A program made the position numbers and the translations under genes. Of a DNA stretch of 6,441 nt, positions 1 to 6,393 are shown one piece after another (position 1 is the first letter of the stretch; the number at the start of each line of letters is the position of its first letter). The notes below the pieces were generated by a model. That model was not told the origin of the DNA and did no database searches. It saw nothing but the letters and a program-made list of their open reading frames with translations. The DNA comes from an uncultured Polymorphobacter sp. (GTDB lineage Bacteria > Pseudomonadota > Alphaproteobacteria > Sphingomonadales > Sphingomonadaceae): assembly GCA_937871645.1 (NCBI GenBank), contig CALMPZ010000328.1:1-6441 (forward strand), in the 5' to 3' direction.

Positions 1-900
1 TTCACCGAGCATGCCCCGGTGACGAGCTATGACGAACTCGACCGGCGGCTGCGCAACGGCGAACTGCGTTTCGTCATCGAGATTCCGCCGGGCTTCCAGC
101 GCGACCTCAACCGCGGCGCCCAGCCGAAAGTCATGGCCTATTTCGACGCCGCCATCCCGTTCCGCGCCGAATCCGCGCGCGGCTATGTCGAAGGCGCGCA
201 CAGCAAGATCGAAGCCTCAATGCGTCAGGACAAGGGCATGCCGCCGATGGCGCAGCCGATGAAAATCGAGTCTCGCGCGCTGTACAACCAGTCGTTCGAA
301 AGCGTTTATGCGATGGTGCCGGGCGACATCATGCTGCTCATCATGCTGATCCCCAGCATGCTGACCGCGCTCAGCGTCGTGCGCGAAAAGGAACTCGGCT
401 CGGTCGCCAACTTCTACGCCGCACCCGCGACCCGCGCCGAATTCCTGCTCGGCAAGCAACTGCCCTATGCGGCCATCGCGCTGCTGCAATTCGCGACGCT
501 GGTGCTGATCGCGGTGCTGCTGTTCAGCGTGCCGATCAAGGGCAGCGTGTCGGCGCTGGTCATCGGCGGCATCCTGTTCGTGATGGCAAGCACCGGGTTC
601 GGGCTGCTGATATCGGTGTTCGCCTCGACGCAGACTGCGGCGATCTTTGCGGCCGCGATCATCGCCATCCTGCCTGCTGTGCAGTTTTCGGGGATGTTCG
701 TGCCGGTGTCGTCGCTGACCGGCGGCGCGGCGGCGGCGGCGACAATCTTCCCCAGTACCTATTTCCAGGCGATCAGCGTCGGCGCCTTCACCAAGGCGCT
801 GGGCTGGACGGCGCTGTGGCCCAGCCTGGTCGCGCTGGCGATCATCGCGGTCGTCTATTTCGTACTCTCGGTCCTGCTGCTCAAGAAGCAGGAGGCGTGA
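1..900 (+). CDS. rbbA: RbbA/YhiH-like ABC exporter, C-terminal ABC-2 membrane domain (5' end outside window)
   Basis: The reading frame is open from base 1 (residues FTEHAP precede the GTG at 19), so that GTG is internal and the gene is cut by the window edge; 299 residues are visible. Numbering from base 1, there is a periplasmic stretch with the IPPGF motif (about 28-32) and then five hydrophobic segments (about 105-127, 155-177, 184-206, 213-235, 272-294). REKELG (128-133) follows the first of these, as in ABC-2 permeases. The block around TSYDELDRR...IEIPP, the segment after REKELG and the LLLKKQE end closely match, from memory, the C-terminal membrane domain of E. coli RbbA (YhiH), a fused protein with two ATPase domains followed by this permease domain. 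In ABC-2 proteins a first helix lies before the periplasmic loop; it would be upstream of base 1. Role: half of the inner-membrane pore of an exporter, pairing with the next gene's product. Whether the ATPase is fused here or encoded separately cannot be seen. The substrate is unknown. Confidence 0.85.
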   Translation, partial: FTEHAPVTSYDELDRRLRNGELRFVIEIPPGFQRDLNRGAQPKVMAYFDAAIPFRAESARGYVEGAHSKIEASMRQDKGMPPMAQPMKIESRALYNQSFESVYAMVPGDIMLLIMLIPSMLTALSVVREKELGSVANFYAAPATRAEFLLGKQLPYAAIALLQFATLVLIAVLLFSVPIKGSVSALVIGGILFVMASTGFGLLISVFASTQTAAIFAAAIIAILPAVQFSGMFVPVSSLTGGAAAAATIFPSTYFQAISVGAFTKALGWTALWPSLVALAIIAVVYFVLSVLLLKKQEA

Positions 901-901
901 G

Positions 902-2032
902 ATGATGAACAATATCAGGCACATCTATTATCTTGGCGTCAAGGAACTGATCAGCCTGTTGCGTGATCCGGTGCTGCTGTTCCTGATTGCCTACAGCTTC
1001 ACCTTCTCGGTCTACACGCCGTCGAAAAGCTCGGTAATGGACGTCAAGAATGCCTCGATTGCCATCGTCAACGAAGACGACAGCCAGCTCGGTCGATCGA
1101 TCAAGGATGCGATGCTGCCGCCGCTTTTCCTGCCCGCCGCCGATCTCGATTTCCGCGAGATCAACCGCGCGATGGATTCGGGCAAATTCACCTTCGTCGT
1201 GGTCGTGCCGCCGCGCTTCCAGTCCGACATCGAATCCAACCAGCAGCCGACAATCGAGATCGTCACCGACGCCACCGCGATGAGCCAGGCCGGGCGCGGC
1301 CCCGGCTATATCAACCGCATCATCAATTCGGCGGTGCAGCCGTACTGGCCCGAAGCCGGGCAGCCACGCAATGCGCCGCTGGTGGCACTGGAGACGCGCG
1401 CGCGCTTCAATCCCAATTACGAACAGGGCTGGTTCGTCGCGGTCAACCAGCTGATCAACAACATTTCGGTGCTGGCGATTTTCCTGTGCGGCGCCGCCGT
1501 ATTGCGTGAGCGCGAGCACGGCAATATCGAGCATCTGTTGGTGATGCCGCTCGAATCCTACGAACTGATGTTCGCCAAAATCTGGGCGAACGGGCTGGTG
1601 GTGATCGTCGTCGCGATGGCCTCGCTGTTCGTGATCGTCCAGGGCGCGCTGGGCGTGCCGATCTTCAGATCTATGCTGCTGTTCCTGCTCGGCATGTCGA
1701 TCTACCTGTTTTCGGTGACGGCGCTCGGCATCATGCTGGCGACGGTGGTCAATTCGATGCCGCAATTCGGGCTGCTGGCGTTCCCCGTCTACATCATCAT
1801 GAGCCTGTTGTCGGGCGGGCAGACGCCACTCGAAAGCATGCCGGGTTGGCTGCAGAAGGCCATGCAGTTCGTGCCGTCGACGCACTTCGTCAGCTTTGCG
1901 CAAGCGGTACTGTTCCGCGATGCCTCGTTCGCGATGGTCTGGCCCGAAATGGCCAAGATGCTCGCCATCGGCGGCGTCTACACCGTCTACACGCTGTCGC
2001 GGTTCCGCAAGATGCTTGCAGCAGTCCAGTGA
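902..2032 (+). CDS. yhhJ: YhhJ-like ABC-2 type transporter permease
   Basis: A complete 376-residue inner-membrane permease, the usual length for YhhJ. The first ATG (902) lies one base after the previous stop. AGGAGG at 890-895, inside the end of the upstream gene, is 6 nt from it; a second ATG at 905 is equally readable. Topology is the ABC-2 plan: helix 1 at about 22-40, a large periplasmic loop of about 135 residues with VVPPRF (101-106), then helices at about 178-202, 230-250, 257-281, 287-305 and 349-366. LREREHG (201-207) follows helix 2, the conserved cytoplasmic segment that contacts the ATPase. The N-terminus (LGVKEL.SLLRD), the loop motif DAT.MSQA and the C-terminal LxRFRK match remembered E. 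coli YhhJ. It resembles the preceding domain along its whole length, so the two probably form a heterodimeric pore. The 1-nt spacing suggests translational coupling. The exported compound is not evident. Confidence 0.9.
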   Translation: MMNNIRHIYYLGVKELISLLRDPVLLFLIAYSFTFSVYTPSKSSVMDVKNASIAIVNEDDSQLGRSIKDAMLPPLFLPAADLDFREINRAMDSGKFTFVVVVPPRFQSDIESNQQPTIEIVTDATAMSQAGRGPGYINRIINSAVQPYWPEAGQPRNAPLVALETRARFNPNYEQGWFVAVNQLINNISVLAIFLCGAAVLREREHGNIEHLLVMPLESYELMFAKIWANGLVVIVVAMASLFVIVQGALGVPIFRSMLLFLLGMSIYLFSVTALGIMLATVVNSMPQFGLLAFPVYIIMSLLSGGQTPLESMPGWLQKAMQFVPSTHFVSFAQAVLFRDASFAMVWPEMAKMLAIGGVYTVYTLSRFRKMLAAVQ

Positions 2033-2044
2033 AGGGCCAGTGAA

Positions 2045-3487
2045 ATGACGCACAAACCCCATGACAGGAGAAAGATCCGCATCGGCACGCTGCTGTTGCC
2101 GCTCGTGCTGGTCGCGGGCTGCACGCAGGGGCCCGACTATGTCCGGCCGCAAGTCGCGCCGCCGGCCAGCTTCCGCGCCCAGACCAGCCTGAACGACGCC
2201 GGCTCGCTCGCTGACCTGCCGTGGTGGTCGGTGTTCAACGACCCCGTGCTGCAGGGCGTCATCGACGAGGCGCTGGCGAACAACCTCGACATTCAGGTCG
2301 CGGTGGCGCGCGTCGAACAGGCGCGCGCGCTGGTCGGAGTCGCCAAGTCGGAGGCGCTGCCGCAGCTCGGCTACGAGGCACTGGGCGGTGCCCAAGGCAC
2401 TTATCTGCCGCTGCCCAACGGCGCCAGGCCGATCACCTACAGCGGCGGTGGCGGCGGCGTCAGCGCGGCGTGGGAAATCGATATCTGGGGCCGCATCAAG
2501 CGCTCGACCGAGGCGGCGCGCGCCAACCTGCTGGCCGAGGAGGACGTCCGGAAGGCCGTGCTACTCAGCCTGGTGAGCGATGTCGCGACCGCCTATTTCG
2601 AGCTGCTGTCGCTCGACCGCCAACTCGAAATCGCGGTGCAAAGTGCCGCCGTCTACAAGCAGAATGTCGACTTCTTCACGCTGCGCTACGAGGCTGGCCG
2701 CGACACGCGGCTGCCGGTCGAGCGCGCCCGCGCCAACCATGCCGCCAGCCTCGACCGCATCGCCGACCTGAAGAAGCAGATCGCCCAGCAGGAAAACATC
2801 CTGAGCGTACTTGTCGGCGCCTACCCCAAGGCGATGCCGCGCGGCCGCGTGCTCACCGCACAGGCGATGCCGGCAACGCCGCCCGGCGCGACCACCGCGC
2901 TGCTGCAGCGCCGGCCCGACATCCAGCAGGCCGAACAGCGGATGATCGCCGCCAATGCCGAGGTCGGCGTCGCTGCCGCCAACTACTTCCCGCGGATCGG
3001 ACTGTCGGCATTTGTCGGCGGCCAGGCGGTCAATGTGTCGGACGCCGTCGATGCCAGCTTCAGCGTCTGGAACGTCGCCGGCACGCTCGCCGGGCCGATC
3101 TTCAGCGGCGGGCGACTCAAGGCGACCGAGGCCAACCGCCGCGCCTACTGGGACGAGACCGTCGCGCTCTACCGCAAGACCATCCTCGTGGCTTTCCGCG
3201 AAACCTCCGACGCGCTGGTCGCGCAACAGGCGCTGATCGACCAGCGCGCCGCGCTGGAGACGCAAGTCGCGGCGTTGCAAAACTCGGTTGACCTCGCGCA
3301 GCTGCGCTATGACGCCGGCCGCGCCAATTATTTCGAGGTGCTCGAAGCCGAACAGCAACTGTTTCCGGCGCAATATACGCTGGCGCGGGCGCAGCGCGAT
3401 CAGCTGGTTACCGTCGTGTTCCTGTACAAGGCACTCGGCGGCGGCTGGCAGCTGGCGCCCGAACAATGGCGCCGGCAGGGCCGCTAG
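2045..3487 (+). CDS. NodT-family outer-membrane efflux lipoprotein (TolC-like channel)
   Basis: A 480-residue outer-membrane factor that would form the trimeric exit duct for the exporter encoded just upstream. The start ATG follows the yhhJ-like stop by 12 nt, with AAGGG at 2032-2036 as a modest ribosome site. Residues 1-25 are a lipoprotein signal: basic N-terminus, hydrophobic core, and lipobox LVAGC with the lipidated Cys at 26. Thr27, rather than Asp, is consistent with outer-membrane sorting. Typical family landmarks are PDYVRP (30-35), the WW..F.DP..... segment (60-68), WEIDIWGR (143-150), LLQRRPDI (286-293), ANYFPRI (312-318) and YKALGGGW (461-468). The two homologous halves carry the internal repeats RYEAGR (214-219) and RYDAGR (421-426). 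A run of five glycines (134-138) lies just before WEIDIWG. NodT-type factors also serve RND pumps, so family alone does not prove the ABC partnership; that comes from gene order. Full length, no damage seen. Confidence 0.93.
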   Translation: MTHKPHDRRKIRIGTLLLPLVLVAGCTQGPDYVRPQVAPPASFRAQTSLNDAGSLADLPWWSVFNDPVLQGVIDEALANNLDIQVAVARVEQARALVGVAKSEALPQLGYEALGGAQGTYLPLPNGARPITYSGGGGGVSAAWEIDIWGRIKRSTEAARANLLAEEDVRKAVLLSLVSDVATAYFELLSLDRQLEIAVQSAAVYKQNVDFFTLRYEAGRDTRLPVERARANHAASLDRIADLKKQIAQQENILSVLVGAYPKAMPRGRVLTAQAMPATPPGATTALLQRRPDIQQAEQRMIAANAEVGVAAANYFPRIGLSAFVGGQAVNVSDAVDASFSVWNVAGTLAGPIFSGGRLKATEANRRAYWDETVALYRKTILVAFRETSDALVAQQALIDQRAALETQVAALQNSVDLAQLRYDAGRANYFEVLEAEQQLFPAQYTLARAQRDQLVTVVFLYKALGGGWQLAPEQWRRQGR

Positions 3488-3526
3488 CGCCCGGCACCGC
3501 ACACGCAGATCATCGGGGAGAGCGAT

Positions 3527-4339
3527 ATGAACAAGAAGCACGCCGAAGAAGACCACAGCGCCAAGCTCGGCCGCCGTGAATATGAGGCCGAACTGCGCAA
3601 GCTGCAGGTCGAGCTGTGCTACCTGCAGAGCTGGGTCAAGAAGACCGGAGCGCGCATCGTGCTGGTGTTCGAAGGTCGCGACGCCGCCGGCAAGGGCGGG
3701 CTGATCAAGGCGCTGACCGAGCGGGTGTCGCCGCGGGTATTCCGCATCAACGCGCTGCCCGCGCCGTCGGATCGCGAGAAAACCCAATTGTACATGCAGC
3801 GCTATATCCAGAATTTCCCGGCCGCCGGCGAAATTGTTATCTTCGACCGCAGCTGGTATAACCGCGCCGGCGTCGACTACGTCATGGGCTTCTGCACGCC
3901 CGACCAGCGCGACCGGTTTCTTGAAATCTGCCCGCTTGTCGAGCGCTGGATGGCCGAATCGGGGATTATCCTGATCAAGACCTGGCTCGAAGTCGGGATG
4001 GACGAGCAGCAACGGCGCTTCGACGCGCGCGTCAACGACCCGCTGCGCCAGTGGAAGCTCAGCCCGATGGATCTCGAATCCTATTCGCGCTGGTATGACT
4101 ATTCGCGGGCGCGCGACGACATGCTCGAAGCCACCGACGTCCCGCACGCGCGCTGGAATATCCTCGACAGCAACAACAAGCGTCGCGCGCGGCTCAACGG
4201 CATCGCCAACATCCTGTCGCTGATCCCCTACGAGAAGCCCAAGGACGACAAGGTCGAGCTGCCCAAGCGATCGAAGAAGCACGCCTATGACGATGTCATC
4301 AAGCCCGCCGGCCGGACGTTCGTGCCGCAGAATTGGTGA
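3527..4339 (+). CDS. ppk2: Polyphosphate kinase 2 (PPK2), class I-like
   Basis: A single-domain PPK2 of 270 residues, a normal size for the one-domain classes. The family transfers phosphate between inorganic polyphosphate and nucleotides, usually NDP to NTP for class I, in the cytoplasm. GGGGAG at 3515-3520 lies 6 nt before the ATG. The P-loop is EGRDAAGKGG (49-58). The Walker B region is IVIFDRSWYNRAG (103-115), with Asp107 as the likely metal ligand. The lid region runs over about 163-200, with RRF..R..DP...WKLSPMD (163-182) followed by YSR....D.M. The KLSPMDLES stretch and the GFCTPDQ motif (121-127) are what I associate with class I, which phosphorylates nucleoside diphosphates. The precise nucleotide preference cannot be read from sequence. 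No PPK1 or PPX is visible nearby. It follows the efflux lipoprotein gene by 39 nt with no terminator, so it is probably the last gene of the exporter operon. An independent promoter in the gap is not evident. Confidence 0.95.
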   Translation: MNKKHAEEDHSAKLGRREYEAELRKLQVELCYLQSWVKKTGARIVLVFEGRDAAGKGGLIKALTERVSPRVFRINALPAPSDREKTQLYMQRYIQNFPAAGEIVIFDRSWYNRAGVDYVMGFCTPDQRDRFLEICPLVERWMAESGIILIKTWLEVGMDEQQRRFDARVNDPLRQWKLSPMDLESYSRWYDYSRARDDMLEATDVPHARWNILDSNNKRRARLNGIANILSLIPYEKPKDDKVELPKRSKKHAYDDVIKPAGRTFVPQNW

Positions 4340-4518
4340 GTTTGGATTGCGTGGGGAAGGCGACGCTGAGGTCGCTGTCTACAGGCGCGACGCCAAGCAA
4401 CCGTACATCGCGAGAGGTGCTGCTGGTAAGCTGCAAAAGTGGAAATTGACCAATCGTCGCCGCCAATTCGCCAAGTTTGACCGCAAGCCCATGCATTTGC
4501 AGATTTAACTGCATAGTA
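4340..4518. other. Convergent intergenic spacer between ppk2 and tRNA-Glu
   Basis: This 179-nt stretch separates the rightward exporter-ppk2 operon from the leftward recJ-tRNA unit. It is visibly less GC-rich than the genes, especially over its last 80 bases. I found no gene in it. Only weak stems are present: GCGAC (4360-4364) with GTCGC (4371-4375), and TGCAG (4498-4502) with CTGCA (4509-4513). Neither is followed by a T-run on the relevant strand. Transcripts from both sides must end here or overlap, presumably by Rho or by processing. Confidence 0.6.
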
Positions 4519-4593
4519 TGGTGATCCCTACGGGAATCGAACCCGTGCTTCAGCCGTGAAAGGGCCGCGTCCTAACCGCTAGACGAAGGGACC
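4519..4593 (-). tRNA. tRNA-Glu (anticodon UUC), CCA encoded
   Basis: Read on the minus strand, 75 nt fold into a complete cloverleaf. The acceptor stem GGTCCCT pairs with AGGGATC with one G-U pair, and is followed by discriminator A and an encoded CCA (4519-4521). The anticodon stem CGGCC pairs with GGCTG, closing the loop CTTTCAC. The anticodon TTC is at 4558-4560 and reads GAA and GAG codons as glutamate. The T arm is ACGGG-TTCGATT-CCCGT, and the D arm contains GTCTAGCGGTTAGGAC. The gene lies 19 nt downstream of the recJ stop on the same strand. It could be processed from a recJ transcript or made from its own promoter (see the site at 4610-4638). Confidence 0.97.
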
Positions 4594-4609
4594 GTAAGCG
4601 GGAGCCGGT

Positions 4610-4638
4610 GCATTAGTCGGCAAAGGCGAGGTCGTCAA
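4610..4638 (-). promoter_or_regulatory. Candidate promoter for tRNA-Glu, overlapping the recJ 3' end
   Basis: On the minus strand TTGACG (4638-4633) is followed after exactly 17 nt by TAATGC (4615-4610), whose first three bases are the recJ stop codon. The -35 is near-perfect for the housekeeping sigma factor. The -10 is poor against TATAAT, but ACTAATGC partly fits the looser alphaproteobacterial form GCTANAWC. A start about 7 nt downstream would give a leader of about 10 nt before the tRNA 5' end at 4593. The call rests on motif and spacing only. Confidence 0.4.
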
Positions 4639-6367
4639 GGTGTAGCTCGGCCGCGGGCGTTTTACCCCAATCGTCGCGCTTGACGCGGCCCGCCAGATAC
4701 AGCGGCCGCTTGCCGGCGCTGACCATCGCAACGCCCAGCGGCGTGTCGGCGGCGCGGAATGCCATCGCCTTGAGTCGCGCGCCGTCGGCGCCCGACAGAA
4801 TTGCCCGCACGTGGTTTTCGCCGACGATGTCGCACTTGACCATCACCCACGGCCCGCTGGCGACGCGCGGTGCCGCCCAGCCCTGCCCGTACGGCCCCGC
4901 CGCATCCAGCGCCTCGGTCAGCGCCAAATTGACGCCGCGCGGTGCGAGCGCGGCATCGACCGACAGCGTCCGCGTCGTGCCGACCCGCGCCACCTCGCTG
5001 CCGAGCCGCGCATCGAGGAATTCGGTCAGCGCGGCGATCTTGTCGGTCGCCACCGTCAGCCCCGCAGCCATCGCATGGCCGCCACCCGCGATCAGCAAGC
5101 CGCTGTCCTTTGCCGCGAGAACCGCGCCGCCCAGATCGACGCCGGGCACCGACCGCCCCGAGCCTTTGGCGGTGCCGTCGTCCTGCAGCGCAATGACGAT
5201 CGCCGGGCGCTGCATGCGGTCCTTGACGCGACTGGCGACGATGCCGATGACGCCGGGATGCCAGCCGGCACCGGCGACTACCGCCACAGCGCCCAAGGCC
5301 TGCGCCGCAGCCATCTCGAGCGCCGCCTCGGTGACGTCGGCCTCGATCATCCGGCGCTCCTGGTTGAGCCGATCGAGCTCGGCGGCCAGTCCCGCCGCTT
5401 CGTCAGGGTCATCGCAGCTCAGCAGCCGGACACCGAGGTCGGACTTGCCGACGCGGCCACCGGCGTTGATGCGCGGCCCCAGTGCAAAGCCCAGGTCATG
5501 CGGTGTCGGCGCGCGCTCGATCTTCGCGACATCGATCAGCGCGTTCATGCCGATGTTGCGCCGTGCAGCCATGACTTTCAGCCCCTGCGTCACGAACGCG
5601 CGGTTGAGCCCGGTCAGCGGCACGACGTCGGCCACGGTGCCGAGCGCGACAATATCGAGCAGGTCAAGTATGCGCGGTTCGGGCCGCGACGCAAACCACC
5701 CGCGCCCGCGCAACGTCCGCAACACCGCGACGCCGAGCACAAAAGCCACGCCGACCGCCGCGAGATGGCCGTACGCCGCGCCCGCGTCTTCATCGAGCCG
5801 GTTGGGATTGACCACCGCCACCGCCACCGGCAGCGCCGTCGACGCCTGATGATGATCGACGACAATGACGTCGACGCCCGCCGCCTTCGCCGCCGCGCAC
5901 GCCTCGAACCCCTGGATACCGCAATCGACGGTCACGACCAGCGCCGCGCCGGCCTTGCCGAGTTCGACCATCGCATCCGCCGACGGGCCGTAACCCTCGA
6001 GCAACCGATCAGGAATGTAGTAGCCGACCGTGGCGCCGCAGCCGCGCAGCAAGCGCACCAGCAACGCCGCACTCGTCGCGCCGTCGACGTCATAATCGCC
6101 GTAGATGACGACATTCTCTCCCGCCGCGACCGCATCGGCAATCCGCGCCGCCGCCGAATCCATGTCGCGGAAAATCGACGGATCGGGCAGCCAGTCGCGC
6201 AAGGTCGGCGCGCGCAGCCGGTCGAAATCCATCGGGTTGGCGCCGCGCGCGCGGAACAGCTGCGCAATCAGATCATCGTCACCCGAGGCGCCAACGTCGG
6301 GTGCAATGCCGCCGCGCCAGACCCATTCATGGCCGAGGATCGATTGGATGACGTTGAAGACGGCCAA
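4613..6367 (-). CDS. recJ: Single-stranded-DNA-specific exonuclease RecJ
   Basis: A 584-residue, full-length RecJ (family about 570-600) that degrades single-stranded DNA 5' to 3' in RecF-type recombination, mismatch repair and stalled-fork processing, in the cytoplasm with Mn or Mg ions. Numbering from the TTG start, the DHH-phosphoesterase motifs are all present: YGDYDVDG (89-96), VTVDCG with Asp148, VVDHH with Asp171-His172-His173, and GTVADVVPL (243-251) with Asp247. LGPRINAGGR (296-305) is the typical segment before the DHHA1 domain. DHHA1 shows WHPGVIGIVASR (369-380), SGRS (403-406) and GGHAMAAG (429-436). The last 115 or so residues form the OB-like domain. The frame stays open upstream to a GTG at 6421, but TTG at 6367 has GGAGG 8 nt ahead and puts FNVIQSILG...W.WRGG close to the N-terminus, as expected for the family. 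The tRNA-Glu follows its stop by 19 nt. No defect seen. Confidence 0.96.
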   Translation of the reverse strand: MAVFNVIQSILGHEWVWRGGIAPDVGASGDDDLIAQLFRARGANPMDFDRLRAPTLRDWLPDPSIFRDMDSAAARIADAVAAGENVVIYGDYDVDGATSAALLVRLLRGCGATVGYYIPDRLLEGYGPSADAMVELGKAGAALVVTVDCGIQGFEACAAAKAAGVDVIVVDHHQASTALPVAVAVVNPNRLDEDAGAAYGHLAAVGVAFVLGVAVLRTLRGRGWFASRPEPRILDLLDIVALGTVADVVPLTGLNRAFVTQGLKVMAARRNIGMNALIDVAKIERAPTPHDLGFALGPRINAGGRVGKSDLGVRLLSCDDPDEAAGLAAELDRLNQERRMIEADVTEAALEMAAAQALGAVAVVAGAGWHPGVIGIVASRVKDRMQRPAIVIALQDDGTAKGSGRSVPGVDLGGAVLAAKDSGLLIAGGGHAMAAGLTVATDKIAALTEFLDARLGSEVARVGTTRTLSVDAALAPRGVNLALTEALDAAGPYGQGWAAPRVASGPWVMVKCDIVGENHVRAILSGADGARLKAMAFRAADTPLGVAMVSAGKRPLYLAGRVKRDDWGKTPAAELHLDDLAFAD

Positions 6368-6375
6368 GTGTAGAG

Positions 6376-6380
6376 CCTCC
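6376..6380 (-). promoter_or_regulatory. recJ: Ribosome binding site supporting the TTG start of recJ
   Basis: GGAGG on the minus strand is separated by 8 nt from TTG at 6367-6365. No other in-frame ATG, GTG or TTG with a comparable site lies near the conserved N-terminus. The only other candidate, GTG at 6421, falls inside the loop of the inverted repeat at 6394-6441 and would add 18 residues without family character. Confidence 0.65.
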
Positions 6381-6393
6381 GGCGGGCAGGCGT

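Noticed and set aside
19..21. GTG at 19 as the true start of the first gene
   Set aside because: The frame is open to base 1, family similarity continues across the GTG, and the expected first membrane helix lies upstream.
881..2395. 504-codon open frame on the minus strand across the permease and efflux genes
   Set aside because: It is antisense to two well-recognised genes. The translation is Arg/His/Gln/Asp-rich and low-complexity, as expected for an opposite-strand shadow in GC-rich DNA.
2221..3291. 356-codon plus-strand frame inside the efflux lipoprotein gene
   Set aside because: An out-of-frame shadow with an Arg/Ala/Gly-rich translation; the NodT frame is uninterrupted over the same bases.
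2561..4282. 573-codon minus-strand open frame across the efflux lipoprotein and ppk2 genes
   Set aside because: It spans two intact plus-strand genes and their gap, has no recognisable motif, and is a compositional artefact.
4360..4375. Possible terminator stem GCGAC/GTCGC after ppk2
   Set aside because: Only 5 bp with no downstream T-run; too weak to call.
4498..4513. Possible terminator stem TGCAG/CTGCA just beyond the tRNA-Glu 3' end
   Set aside because: Only 5 bp, and the minus-strand sequence after it is AAATGCATGGG, which lacks a T-run.
4287..4514. Two overlapping small frames in the spacer (plus 4287-4508, minus 4299-4514)
   Set aside because: Both overlap the 3' end of ppk2, lack convincing ribosome sites and recognisable sequence, and occupy the same bases on opposite strands.
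4811..6373. 520-codon plus-strand open frame opposite recJ
   Set aside because: recJ carries every catalytic motif on the minus strand. The opposite frame is Arg/Asp-rich with no family signature.
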